64,000 bases of DNA from Flavobacterium sp. IB48 (GTDB taxonomy: Bacteria; Bacteroidota; Bacteroidia; Flavobacteriales; Flavobacteriaceae), in the NCBI RefSeq assembly GCF_016405855.1, contig NZ_JAEFCA010000002.1, positions 124,001-188,000 on the forward strand, given 5' to 3'. The position numbers and the translations under genes are program-made. Under the pieces are notes generated by a model that was given only the letters and a program-made list of their open reading frames with translations, made no database searches and was not told where the DNA came from. Shown one piece after another: positions 8,370 through 16,547 of this stretch (position 1 is the stretch's first letter; each line of letters opens with the position of its first letter).

Positions 8370-8702
8370 TTAGCCCCCAACTCGTTTCGTTTTGAATCCT
8401 TTTTCTTTAAGGATTGCCATTATTTTATCTCGGTAATCGCCTTGAATTATAATCGAATCGTCTTTAAAAGTTCCGCCAACACTTAATTTGGTTTTGATTT
8501 CTTTGGCTAAGATTTTAAAATCTTCATCTGAGCCTTCGTAACCTTCAATTATAGTTGTTGGTTTTCCTTTTCTTTTTTCAAATTTACAAATCATAGGTTC
8601 TTTCTGAACGTACAAAACATGATCTTGTTCTTCAACTTGCTCAGGTTCATTTGTTTCTACGTGATCTGGAAATAGATTCTTTAATTGATCTTTTAAGTCC
8701 AT
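8370..8702 (-). CDS. SUI1/YciH-type translation initiation factor
   Basis: A 110-residue protein with a C-terminal SUI1 (eIF1-like) domain. The core KRKGKPTTIIEGYEG (about 43-57), KLSVGGTFKDD and IQGDYRDKIMAILKEKGF are the expected order of motifs. The N-terminal 35 residues are acidic and look flexible. Bacterial YciH influences initiation fidelity and stress-related translation; it is not essential where studied. Single gene, with an imperfect AAATTCC-type inverted repeat upstream (about 8741-8800). Confidence 0.85.
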   Translation of the reverse strand: MDLKDQLKNLFPDHVETNEPEQVEEQDHVLYVQKEPMICKFEKRKGKPTTIIEGYEGSDEDFKILAKEIKTKLSVGGTFKDDSIIIQGDYRDKIMAILKEKGFKTKRVGG

Positions 8703-8813
8703 ATTTTTTTTATTCTAAAAATAAATTCCAAGCATAAAGATATTTAAAAATTAAATTCCAAACCCCAAGAAAAGCTCGGAATTTGGAATTTTAATTTTAA
8801 AAATTATGTAAGT

Positions 8814-9764
8814 CTATTTTTTGATTAAACCTAGCTCTACTAAACGTTCGTATAAGAATTCGCCCGCAGTAATATCTTCGTATTTCTTTGGGTTTTCAGC
8901 ATCAATACAATTTTCAAGACAATCTAAGCGCATATCGCTAACAGGGTGCATAAAAAATGGAATTGAATAACGTGAAGTTCCCCACAATTCTCTTGGAGGA
9001 TTTACCACTTGGTGAATTGTAGATTTTAATTTATTGTTGGTGTGTCTAGACAACATATCACCAACATTGATTACTAATTCATCATCTTCAGCAATAGCAT
9101 CAATCCAGTCGCCATTATGATTTTGAACTTGTAAACCTTTACCCTGAGCTCCCATCAACAAAGTAATTAAGTTGATATCGCCGTGAGCAGCTGCGCGAAT
9201 CGCATTTTCTGGCTCAGAAGTAATAGGAGGATAGTGGATTGGTCTTAAAATTGAGTTTCCTTCTTTTGCATAATTATCAAAATAAAACTCATCTAGACCT
9301 AAATGTAAAGCCAAAGCTCTTAAAACATAAACACCTGTTTTCTCCAATTTTTGATACGCTTCTTTACCAACTACATTAAAACGTGGTAATTCGGTAACTT
9401 CAACATTGTCTGGGTATTCTGAAGCCCATCTTGAATCTTTGTCAACGTATTGGCCAAAGTGCCAAAATTCTTTTAAGTCTCCTTCTTTACGTCCTTTAGC
9501 ATGCTCTTTTCCAAAAGAAACATAACCTCTCTGTCCGCCGATTCCAGGAATTTCATATTTATGCTTAGTTTCTATTGGCAAGGCGAAAAAGTTTCTAATT
9601 TCACCATAAAGTTCGTTTACCAATTGATCATCAAGGAAATGACCTTTTAAGGCTACGAAGCCAATATTTTCAAATGCACTGCCGATTTCATTTACAAATT
9701 TTTGTTTACGTTTCGGGTCGTCCGAAAGGAAATCACGTAAGTCTACACTAGGAATGTTTTGCAT
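8814..9764 (-). CDS. 2-oxoglutarate/Fe(II)-dependent oxygenase, isopenicillin-N-synthase-like
   Basis: A 316-residue DIOX_N plus 2OG-FeII_Oxy protein. The iron triad is visible as His194-x-Asp196 in AAHGDINLITLL and His251 in STIHQVVNPP, and Arg265/Ser267 of RYSIPFF is the co-substrate carboxylate anchor. The N-terminal module (VDLRDFL...NIGFVALKGH) is complete, so it should be active. It would couple oxidation of an unknown substrate to decarboxylation of 2-oxoglutarate. No biosynthetic cluster surrounds it. Its promoter and an unusual hairpin at the very 5' end of the transcript lie at 9791-9825. Confidence 0.85.
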   Translation of the reverse strand: MQNIPSVDLRDFLSDDPKRKQKFVNEIGSAFENIGFVALKGHFLDDQLVNELYGEIRNFFALPIETKHKYEIPGIGGQRGYVSFGKEHAKGRKEGDLKEFWHFGQYVDKDSRWASEYPDNVEVTELPRFNVVGKEAYQKLEKTGVYVLRALALHLGLDEFYFDNYAKEGNSILRPIHYPPITSEPENAIRAAAHGDINLITLLMGAQGKGLQVQNHNGDWIDAIAEDDELVINVGDMLSRHTNNKLKSTIHQVVNPPRELWGTSRYSIPFFMHPVSDMRLDCLENCIDAENPKKYEDITAGEFLYERLVELGLIKK

Positions 9765-9790
9765 ACTTTACATTTTTTATTTTAAAGAAA

Positions 9791-9825
9791 AAAGGTGTCA
9801 TAAGCACCTTTCGCTAACAAAGGTA
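9791..9825 (-). promoter_or_regulatory. Promoter -7 box and 5'-end hairpin of the oxygenase gene
   Basis: TACCTTTG (9825-9818) matches TAnnTTTG, though no clear -33 box is seen. The predicted start falls at the first base of a hairpin AAAGGTG-7nt-CACCTTT (9811-9791) followed by TTTCTTT on the minus strand. The hairpin could protect the transcript's 5' end or act as a terminator. Confidence 0.4.
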
Positions 9826-9920
9826 GATAATATTTTAGAAAATAATCTTAAGCTCAGGCATTAAAAGCTGATTTCTGATTAAAATTAATTTTAAAAACCA
9901 ATAAAATTGATGCAATTTGT

Positions 9921-9928
9921 TATATTTG
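9921..9928 (+). promoter_or_regulatory. -7 element of the E1 dehydrogenase gene
   Basis: TATATTTG matches TAnnTTTG and lies 25 bases before the ATG at 9953. No convincing -33 box at the right distance. Confidence 0.4.
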
Positions 9929-9952
9929 AAACACTAAAAAACAAAAAATTAC

Positions 9953-11929
9953 ATGATTTTTTACCGACAAAACCTTTCTGACACTGAATTATTAGATTTA
10001 TATAAAAAAATATTAAAGCCTAGATTGATTGAAGAAAAGATGCTAATCTTGATTCGTCAAGGAAAAGTTTCTAAATGGTTTTCTGGAATAGGGCAAGAAG
10101 CTATCGCTGTTGGTGTAACGGCTGTTTTAGATCAGTCAGAATACATACTCCCAATGCACCGAAATCTTGGTGTTTTTACAACTAGAGAAGTTCCGCTTCA
10201 TCGTTTGTTTTCGCAATGGCAAGGAAAGGCAAATGGTTTTACAAAAGGACGAGACAGAAGTTTCCATTTTGGAACACAAGAATACAATATTATAGGAATG
10301 ATTTCGCATTTGGGTCCACAATTAGGAATTGCTGACGGAATCGCACTTGCAAATAAACTTCAAGACAATAAAAAAATTACGGCTGTTTTTACGGGAGAAG
10401 GCGGAACAAGCGAAGGTGATTTTCATGAAGCATTGAATATTGCTGCTGTTTGGAAACTTCCGGTAATGTTTATTGTAGAAAATAACGGTTACGGACTTTC
10501 GACACCAACTAACGAACAATATGCTTGCGAAAACCTTGCTGATAAAGGAATTGGCTACGGAATTGAAAGCTGGATCGTTGACGGAAATAATATTGTTGAA
10601 GTCTACAATAAATTGTCTAAACTTAAAAAAGAAATGCAGGAAGATCCACGCCCAATTTTGTTGGAGTTTAAGACTTTTAGAATGCGAGGACACGAAGAGG
10701 CAAGCGGCACAAAATATGTTCCTCAAGATTTAATGGATCAATGGGAGCTTAGAGATCCTGTTACAAATTACAGAAAATATTTGACTGAAATTGGAATTCT
10801 AACTGCTGAACAAGACGAACAATTTCATGCTGAAATAAAACAAGAAATTGATGAAAATTGGGCATTGGCAAATGCTGAACCTGAAATCGAACCAACTTAT
10901 AGTGGAGAATTAGATGATGTTTATAAACCATTTCAATATGAAGAATATACCCATAATTCTGATTCTACAAATATTCGTTTTATTGATGCTATTCGTAATG
11001 GTTTAGAACAATCTATGTGGCGCCATAAAAACTTGGTTATTATGGGACAGGACATTGCTGAATATGGCGGAGCATTTAAAATTACAGAAGGTTTTGTTGA
11101 TGCTTTTGGAAAAGACCGTATACGGAACACGCCAATTTGCGAAAGTGCTGTAATTTCAACAGGAATGGGATTATCTATAAACGGATACAAAGCAATTATA
11201 GAAATGCAATTTGCCGATTTTGTTTCTACTGGATTTAACCCGATTGTGAATCTATTAGCAAAATCTCATTATCGCTGGGGCGAAAAAGCAGATGTTGTCG
11301 TTAGAATGCCTTGCGGAGGCGGAACTCAAGCTGGGCCATTCCATTCGCAGACCAATGAAGCTTGGTTTACTAAAACTCCAGGTTTAAAAGTAGTTTATCC
11401 AGCATTTCCATACGATGCAAAAGGCCTTTTAAATACTTCGATTAATGATCCAAATCCAGTTTTATTCTTCGAACATAAATTATTGTACAGAAGTATTTAT
11501 CAAGATGTTCCAACTGACTATTATACTATTCCTTTAGGTAAATCTGCTTTAGTTAAAGAAGGAAGATCGGTAACTATTATTTCATTTGGAGCTGCAGTTC
11601 ATTGGGCTTTAGACACATTAGCGAAACATCCAGAAATTGATGCCGATTTAATAGATTTAAGAACTTTACAGCCTTTAGACACAGAAACAATTTTCACTTC
11701 AGTTAAAAAAACAGGAAAAGCTATAATTTTTCAAGAAGACACACTGTTTGGTGGAATCGCAAGTGATATTTCGGCTTTAATTATGGAAAATTGCTTCGAA
11801 TATCTAGATGCTCCTGTAAAACGTGTGGCAAGTTTAGATTCACCAATTCCTTTTACTAAAGCACTAGAAGATCAGTTTTTACCAAGAAATAGATTTGAGG
11901 AAGTTTTACTTGAGATTCTAAGATACTAA
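9953..11929 (+). CDS. 2-oxoacid dehydrogenase E1, fused alpha and beta subunits (branched-chain type)
   Basis: The 658-residue chain joins an E1-alpha domain (about 1-325) to an E1-beta domain (about 345-658). The alpha part carries the thiamine diphosphate motif GEGGTSEGD (148-156) ending in ENN (176-178). The beta part shows the transketolase-type ICESAVISTGMGLSINGYKAI and the C-terminal transketolase domain with SFGAAVHWAL. It would decarboxylate branched-chain or related 2-oxoacids and pass the acyl group to a lipoyl E2. E2 and E3 are not in this window, so it must pair with proteins made elsewhere. Such fusions are common in Bacteroidota and may feed branched fatty acid synthesis. Pyruvate as substrate is less likely but not excluded. 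Confidence 0.85.
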   Translation: MIFYRQNLSDTELLDLYKKILKPRLIEEKMLILIRQGKVSKWFSGIGQEAIAVGVTAVLDQSEYILPMHRNLGVFTTREVPLHRLFSQWQGKANGFTKGRDRSFHFGTQEYNIIGMISHLGPQLGIADGIALANKLQDNKKITAVFTGEGGTSEGDFHEALNIAAVWKLPVMFIVENNGYGLSTPTNEQYACENLADKGIGYGIESWIVDGNNIVEVYNKLSKLKKEMQEDPRPILLEFKTFRMRGHEEASGTKYVPQDLMDQWELRDPVTNYRKYLTEIGILTAEQDEQFHAEIKQEIDENWALANAEPEIEPTYSGELDDVYKPFQYEEYTHNSDSTNIRFIDAIRNGLEQSMWRHKNLVIMGQDIAEYGGAFKITEGFVDAFGKDRIRNTPICESAVISTGMGLSINGYKAIIEMQFADFVSTGFNPIVNLLAKSHYRWGEKADVVVRMPCGGGTQAGPFHSQTNEAWFTKTPGLKVVYPAFPYDAKGLLNTSINDPNPVLFFEHKLLYRSIYQDVPTDYYTIPLGKSALVKEGRSVTIISFGAAVHWALDTLAKHPEIDADLIDLRTLQPLDTETIFTSVKKTGKAIIFQEDTLFGGIASDISALIMENCFEYLDAPVKRVASLDSPIPFTKALEDQFLPRNRFEEVLLEILRY

Positions 11930-11933
11930 GATA

Positions 11934-11998
11934 CTAAGGTTCTGAGTCTGAAAAAACTTAGCCACGATAGCTATCGGGGTAGCAACTCAGAACCTTAG
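11934..11998. repeat. Inverted repeat with CGATAGCTATCG core
   Basis: Outer arms CTAAGGTTCTGAGT (11934-11947) and ACTCAGAACCTTAG (11985-11998) are perfect complements; CGATAGCTATCG (11965-11976) is a palindrome in the middle. The core recurs at 32691-32706 and the outer arm resembles 8291-8320. It sits between convergent genes and could terminate both. Confidence 0.6.
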
Positions 11999-12003
11999 AA
12001 GCT

Positions 12004-12975
12004 TTAAACAAGAACTACCAAACGCTTTCCATCGGGAACTTCTGCATTCCACATTTTCTCAATATCTGATAAATGAACGGTTTCAATATTTACTTTTAGT
12101 ATATTTTTAGATGCCAAAAGAAACATTTCGGGAAGGATTTCAGAAAATAACAATTTCACTTCTTCTTTTGTCCAACTTCCTAATCCAGAACCAGATAATT
12201 GAAGATCAACACTTCGTAAAATCTGTGCAGACAATTGAATGGTATCTCCAGCCATAGAACCTACAGAAACATACCTAGTTCTATGCGTAAAATTTCCGTT
12301 TCCTTTTAAAATTGAAAGAATAAGCTCTGCTGAATGTCCCCATAAATAGTCAATTACAATATCAATTGGAGTGTTTTTATGGATTTCTCTTAGCTGAGAA
12401 ATAAAAGATTCATCATTCTGTTTTAAGGATATAATTTGATCTGCACCTAATTCTAAAAGGCTTTCAAGCGCTTTTTCATTTCTTCCTGTAACAATTATCC
12501 TTTTAGCTCCGTAATGTTTTGCAATTTGAACAGCCATTTGTCCCGTAAAACCAGTGGCTCCATTTATTAAAACTGTTTCTCCAGGTTTTATTGTTGCTCT
12601 AAAACGAAGTGCCATTGCCGAGCCTGCAACTGCGTTTGGCATCGCTGCAGCTGTTGCATCATCAATTCCGTTTGGCAAAACAACCATTCGTTTTTTCTCT
12701 ACTAAAGCCTTTTCTGCGATTGTTCCTGAGATTCCGCGGGCGTAAACTCTTGTTCCATTTTTTAGAACTCCAATTCCGTCGCTTCCAACTACAAATCCGT
12801 TTTGATTTTCTTTTTCCGAAGAATAATGATCTCCGCTTGCAATTCCTTTATCCAGATTTGTAATGGCTACGGCTTTTACCGAAACCAAAACTTCATTTTC
12901 ATTTGATGCAATTGGCTCTTCAAATTCTGCATATTTTGGCAATTCGCCTTTTTTATAAACTACTGCTGCTTTCAT
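12004..12975 (-). CDS. Zinc-independent MDR oxidoreductase (quinone-oxidoreductase-like)
   Basis: A 323-residue medium-chain dehydrogenase/reductase. GroES-like N-terminal part (1-125) and a Rossmann domain with the NADP-binding loop INGATGFTGQMAVQIAKHYGA (about 137-157). The zinc-ligand cysteines and histidines of alcohol dehydrogenases are absent, placing it with the NADPH:quinone/enoyl reductase branch. Substrate unknown; members reduce quinones or reactive alkenals. It lies below a Crp/Fnr-type regulator gene on the same strand, with a perfect palindrome between them (13025-13040), so direct control by that regulator is likely. Confidence 0.75.
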   Translation of the reverse strand: MKAAVVYKKGELPKYAEFEEPIASNENEVLVSVKAVAITNLDKGIASGDHYSSEKENQNGFVVGSDGIGVLKNGTRVYARGISGTIAEKALVEKKRMVVLPNGIDDATAAAMPNAVAGSAMALRFRATIKPGETVLINGATGFTGQMAVQIAKHYGAKRIIVTGRNEKALESLLELGADQIISLKQNDESFISQLREIHKNTPIDIVIDYLWGHSAELILSILKGNGNFTHRTRYVSVGSMAGDTIQLSAQILRSVDLQLSGSGLGSWTKEEVKLLFSEILPEMFLLASKNILKVNIETVHLSDIEKMWNAEVPDGKRLVVLV

Positions 12976-12995
12976 AATTATTAAATTTTATGAAG

Positions 12996-13040
12996 CAAAA
13001 TTACAGAGCCGTTTATGGGGAGACGATAACATTTGTTATC
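12996..13040 (-). promoter_or_regulatory. Promoter and palindromic operator of the MDR gene
   Basis: TAATTTTG (13003-12996) matches the -7 consensus and predicts a start near 12990. No -33 box is present. Instead a perfect inverted repeat GATAACA-TT-TGTTATC (13025-13040) is centred about 42 bp upstream of that start, the position used by Crp/Fnr-family activators. The regulator gene lies immediately beyond it. Confidence 0.6.
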
Positions 13041-13102
13041 AAATTTCTCCTTAAACCATATAAGTTATATAAGCTAGTTTAAGCTTGGCTTATATTAATA
13101 GG

Positions 13103-13681
13103 TCAATTATTCTTATTTACTAATTTGTTTTTTAATCTGCTTAAATGTACAGTTGTAATGCCTAAGTAAGAAGCGATATAATGTTGCGGAACTCGTAATA
13201 TTATTTGAGGTCTTTGTTGAATTAAATTAACATATCGCTCTGCAGGGGAATCTTTTATAAACGAAACAAAATACTTCATATAATCAAAAGTACGCTCAAA
13301 AAGCTTATTAATGAGACTATCTCTCAATGCTGGTATTTCTTTGATTTCTTCGAGAATTTTATCCAGATCATTTTTATGAATCCACCACAAAACCGAAGGC
13401 TCAATGGTTTCTATATTTGTCGGACTCGGAAGTTTCTTCATAAAACTTTCGATAGAAGCAACGCTCTCATTTTCAAAAAAGAATTGCGTAGTGAGATCTT
13501 TTCCGTTATTGTTAAACCAAACCCGAATACAACCTTTTTCGATAATATAAAGTTTTTTTGAAACTTCGCCTTCTTCTAAAAGTGTCGTTTTCGTAAGAAC
13601 TTCAATTCGATTGAAATAACCGATGTATTCATTCCATTTTTCATCAGTTAAAGGGAATCTGTTTCGGAATTGGCTGAACAT
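13103..13681 (-). CDS. Crp/Fnr-family transcriptional regulator
   Basis: A 192-residue protein with an N-terminal cyclic-nucleotide-binding-like beta barrel (EEGEVSKKLYIIEKGCIRVWF, about 38-58) and a C-terminal winged helix, recognition region YIASYLGITTVHLSRLKNKL (about 168-187). The cAMP-contact residues of E. coli Crp are missing: where Crp has a Gly-Glu and Arg-Ser pair, this protein has SFMKKLPSPTN. No Fnr-type cysteine cluster is present. A cofactor other than cAMP, or none, is likely. The next gene is the MDR oxidoreductase with a candidate operator between. Downstream-strand neighbours at 13707-14608 may be co-transcribed above it (25-base gap). Confidence 0.8.
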   Translation of the reverse strand: MFSQFRNRFPLTDEKWNEYIGYFNRIEVLTKTTLLEEGEVSKKLYIIEKGCIRVWFNNNGKDLTTQFFFENESVASIESFMKKLPSPTNIETIEPSVLWWIHKNDLDKILEEIKEIPALRDSLINKLFERTFDYMKYFVSFIKDSPAERYVNLIQQRPQIILRVPQHYIASYLGITTVHLSRLKNKLVNKNN

Positions 13682-13706
13682 TTATTTTAAATATAAATTT
13701 ATTGCA

Positions 13707-14177
13707 TTAGAATTTATTTTCAAATCTCTTTAAAACATGTCTATCTGAAAAAACATCTTTCCACATTTCAATTCTATAATAATCCTTAGGTGCTTCAGAA
13801 TATGCAGATTCTAAATTACCATAATAGACACGAACTCTATAATTCCCAGTTTCAATTTTTTCTTCTAAAATAAGGGTCGTTAACGGACAATCATTTATTT
13901 GTACGAAACCAGTTTTTATTTCTAAACTAGCTTCTACAACATGATCAAAATCACTGAAATCAGAAATTAAACTTTTAGAATCTAAAAATTCAAGTTCACA
14001 TTTTACAATTCCGTCACTATTTTCAATAGAAATCCCTAAAATCCCTTTCTCTACAGCAAGTTTATCATTAAAAGCTTCATTAGACCAAAAACTTTCGCTT
14101 TCAGTATCTCCTTCATCATCTTTTTCATTTAAATAAAATTGACCATAATCTGTTGTAAAATCTAAACTAAATTTCAT
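13707..14177 (-). CDS. Conserved hypothetical protein, soluble, acidic
   Basis: A 156-residue acidic protein with no signal peptide or membrane segment. It alternates beta strands; the segment GNYRVRVYYGNLE followed by DYYRIEMWKD near the C-terminus resembles a pattern in ComJ-like nuclease-inhibitor and immunity-type proteins, but the match is weak and I do not assign function. It lies 29 bases after the hypothetical gene 14207-14608 and 25 bases before the Crp/Fnr gene, so all three may share a transcript. Confidence 0.5.
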   Translation of the reverse strand: MKFSLDFTTDYGQFYLNEKDDEGDTESESFWSNEAFNDKLAVEKGILGISIENSDGIVKCELEFLDSKSLISDFSDFDHVVEASLEIKTGFVQINDCPLTTLILEEKIETGNYRVRVYYGNLESAYSEAPKDYYRIEMWKDVFSDRHVLKRFENKF

Positions 14178-14206
14178 CTAAACTAAAATTGCATGCTTTT
14201 TTATTA

Positions 14207-14608
14207 TTAATTTGATTCCACTTCAAACAATTGCACCTGATTTTTCAATCGGTCAATCAGTAAATTCATCATTCGTTTATTTAAATCAGAAGAATTTTGG
14301 ATATAAGTATTGTATTCATCAACCGTAAAAAGCGCCATTACAATTCCTTTTAAAGAATTTCTGAATTTAATGTCTTTTTGAATAGAGTTTTCGATTGTTT
14401 GGAGTTTCTTTTCAACCGAGTAAGAATAAAAATCAGGTTTATTCTTGTTTACGTAATTCAAAAAAACAGCTATAAATAAATCGTTTTGAAGCTTTAAAAT
14501 TGGTCTGATCGTTTGGTTTTGAAAGATCTCATCTGCTGAAGATTGAGCACTTACGGTTCCTAAAGTTTCGCCTCTGAATTCTTTTAAAAAAGTGTCTCTA
14601 TCTTCCAT
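14207..14608 (-). CDS. Conserved hypothetical, all-helical protein
   Basis: A 133-residue protein predicted largely alpha-helical, with the segment FRGETLGTVSAQSSADEIFQNQTIRPILKLQ typical of a family widespread in Flavobacteriaceae, where automatic annotation sometimes says glyoxalase. No VOC-fold motif or metal ligand is visible, so I do not adopt that name. No signal peptide. First gene of a possible three-gene run ending with the Crp/Fnr regulator. Confidence 0.5.
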   Translation of the reverse strand: MEDRDTFLKEFRGETLGTVSAQSSADEIFQNQTIRPILKLQNDLFIAVFLNYVNKNKPDFYSYSVEKKLQTIENSIQKDIKFRNSLKGIVMALFTVDEYNTYIQNSSDLNKRMMNLLIDRLKNQVQLFEVESN

Positions 14609-14664
14609 GGGGTTTTGTTTTAAGTTTTTCTTAAAGTTAAAGAAATAATCCCATAGTAAAAACC

Positions 14665-14672
14665 TATTTTTG
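14665..14672 (+). promoter_or_regulatory. -7 element of the small lipoprotein gene
   Basis: TATTTTTG matches TAnnTTTG and lies 19 bases before the ATG at 14691, giving a very short leader. No clear -33 box. Confidence 0.4.
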
Positions 14673-14690
14673 TTTTTCTAAAAATAAATT

Positions 14691-15110
14691 ATGCGATTAT
14701 TTCTGTTTCTCTGCTTATTATTAGCTTCTTGCAATTCTAAAGAAGACAAAGAAAAATATAACCATCAATTATATCGTGCTGTAAATAACAAAGACACGGC
14801 CGTTTTTGATATTCATATAAACGACAAACGTTTTTATGGCCGTTACGAAATTTCGCATTATGGAACCGGAAAAGATTCTGGCGATGTAAGAGGAGATTTA
14901 AGAGGTGATACGCTTAGAGGCGATTATCATTATATTTCTTTTGGCGGAGCTTGGAAAAGAGTTCCTTTGGCTCTTCTAAAGAAAGACAATAAACTCTATT
15001 TAGGAAAAGGAGTAATCGGGACTTATTTTAATCTTCCGTGTTATGTTCCAGAAGTTCCAATTGAATATAATAATCCTGAGTTTCTTTTTGAGAAGATAGA
15101 GGAGAAGTAA
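14691..15110 (+). CDS. Small lipoprotein of unknown function
   Basis: A 139-residue protein with a short lipoprotein signal MRLFLFLCLLLASC; the lipidated Cys is residue 14. The mature part contains beta-rich segments and an RGD-xRGDTLRGDY stretch (about 66-78) that looks like part of a repetitive beta turn rather than a binding motif. No known domain is recognised. Single plus-strand gene between minus-strand operons, followed by a repeat block at 15167-15280. Confidence 0.5.
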   Translation: MRLFLFLCLLLASCNSKEDKEKYNHQLYRAVNNKDTAVFDIHINDKRFYGRYEISHYGTGKDSGDVRGDLRGDTLRGDYHYISFGGAWKRVPLALLKKDNKLYLGKGVIGTYFNLPCYVPEVPIEYNNPEFLFEKIEEK

Positions 15111-15166
15111 ATATTATAAAATTCCAAATTTCAAATTTTAAATTCCAAACTTGAATTACTTTGTGT

Positions 15167-15280
15167 ACCGCAAAGCACGCAAAGTTTTTTTATTAGTTAG
15201 ACTTACTAAAAATGCAAAGTTCGCAAAGCTTTGTGTAAAAACTTTGCGAACCTTGCGTAATTCTTAGCGCTCTTTGCGGT
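15167..15280. repeat. Nested inverted repeats of a GCAAAG family
   Basis: Outer arms ACCGCAAAG (15167-15175) / CTTTGCGGT (15272-15280) enclose a second pair GTTCGCAAAG (15219-15228) / CTTTGCGAAC (15242-15251). Between convergent genes; it may end both transcripts. The short GCAAAG unit is repeated several times between the arms. Confidence 0.6.
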
Positions 15281-15290
15281 TAAAAAAACT

Positions 15291-16547
15291 CTATTCTAAT
15301 TTTCCAATTTTCGAAGGAAGTTCAAAAATTTCAAGATCAAAATATTGCACAGAAGCCATTACGTGATCGAAAATATCGGCCATAATGTATTCGTAGTTCG
15401 CCCAGCGTTTGTCACTAGAAAAAACATAAATTTCTAATGGAACTCCGTGCGCAGTCGACTGCAATTGTCTACACATAATATGCATGTCTTTGTTTAACCC
15501 TGGATGATTTACTAAATACTGAATGATGTATTTTCGAAACAATCCTAGATTAGTCATATTTCGGCCATTCAGCGAAAGCGTTTTATCAATTCCTCTAAGA
15601 TCATTGTATTTATCAATCTCCGCTTGACGGCTGTCAATATAAGAAGTGATAAGCTGTATTTTTCTTAATTGCTGCAAATCCTCTTCATTTAAAAAACGAA
15701 TGGTACTGCTTTTTATTAAAACGTGCCTTTTGATACGTCTTCCATCAGATTTCTGCATTCCGCGCCAATTCTGAAATGAATCTGAACTTAAAGCATAAGT
15801 CGGAATTGTGGTAATGGTATTATCGAAATTTCGAACTTTTACCGTTGTCAAATTGATTTCGATAACATCTCCATCGGCACCAAATTTATCCATCGTAATC
15901 CAGTCTCCAATGCGAACCATATCGTTTATAGCAACCTGAACACTCGAAACAAAACCAAGGATTGTGTCTCTGAAAATTAAGATGATAATGGCCGAAAGTG
16001 TTCCTAAGATCGTTAGCAATTCGCCTTTTTTGATTCCGAATAAAGTCGAAATAATCATGGCAACTCCAAAAATCCAAAGCACAATCATAATAACCTGAAC
16101 GAAGCTGTCAATTGGTTTGTCGCTGTATTCTGGTTTTTGTTTTAAATAATCTCGTAACGAATTAAAAACAGTTCTAACGATCCATAATCCCAATAATACA
16201 ATATAAACTCCAACGATTTTTCCGAACATGGATTCCCAATATTCATATTTATCTAAAATAACCGGAACTGCTTTGTAGATAAAGAAAAACGGAATTAAAT
16301 AAGCCGTATATCTAGTAGTTTTATTTTGAATTAAATAATCGTCAAATTTCGTCTTAGTTCGTTGAGCGAAAACGGCAGTCAAAGTGACTAAAATAAATTT
16401 GGCAACATAATATATAACGTATGCCAATGCTATTAAAATAGCGATATTAAAGAATAGGCTTGTATAAGACGCAACATTGCGGCTCATTCCCCAATCTCTG
16501 AAAACAGGATATAAAAAATTAAATATTTTCTCCAAAAGCTTATGCAT
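15291..16547 (-). CDS. MscS-family mechanosensitive channel
   Basis: A 418-residue protein with about five hydrophobic segments before residue 215, the last being the pore-lining helix around ILGTLSAIIILIFRDTILGFVSSVQVAIN (about 180-208). The MscS beta domain follows: MVRIGDWITMDKFGADGDVIEINLTTVKVRNFDNTITTIPTYALSSDSFQNW. The long N-terminal membrane part and the C-terminal domain resemble E. coli YbdG rather than MscS itself. It would open under membrane tension during osmotic downshock. Its ATG overlaps the stop of the DUF3817 gene by eight bases (ATGCATAA), so the two are translationally coupled. Confidence 0.85.
   Translation of the reverse strand: MHKLLEKIFNFLYPVFRDWGMSRNVASYTSLFFNIAILIALAYVIYYVAKFILVTLTAVFAQRTKTKFDDYLIQNKTTRYTAYLIPFFFIYKAVPVILDKYEYWESMFGKIVGVYIVLLGLWIVRTVFNSLRDYLKQKPEYSDKPIDSFVQVIMIVLWIFGVAMIISTLFGIKKGELLTILGTLSAIIILIFRDTILGFVSSVQVAINDMVRIGDWITMDKFGADGDVIEINLTTVKVRNFDNTITTIPTYALSSDSFQNWRGMQKSDGRRIKRHVLIKSSTIRFLNEEDLQQLRKIQLITSYIDSRQAEIDKYNDLRGIDKTLSLNGRNMTNLGLFRKYIIQYLVNHPGLNKDMHIMCRQLQSTAHGVPLEIYVFSSDKRWANYEYIMADIFDHVMASVQYFDLEIFELPSKIGKLE

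Noticed and set aside
9953..11929. GEGG instead of GDGG in the thiamine motif as a sign of inactivation
   Set aside because: The Mg ligands of the motif (Asp of EGD and the Asn of ENN) are intact; the variation at the second position is conservative.
14207..14608. Glyoxalase annotation for the helical protein
   Set aside because: No VOC beta-alpha-beta-beta-beta module or metal ligands; the chain looks all-helical.
14691..15110. RGD repeats in the lipoprotein as an adhesion motif
   Set aside because: The RGD triplets are part of a short repetitive beta-like stretch; no adhesion domain or host context supports binding to integrins.
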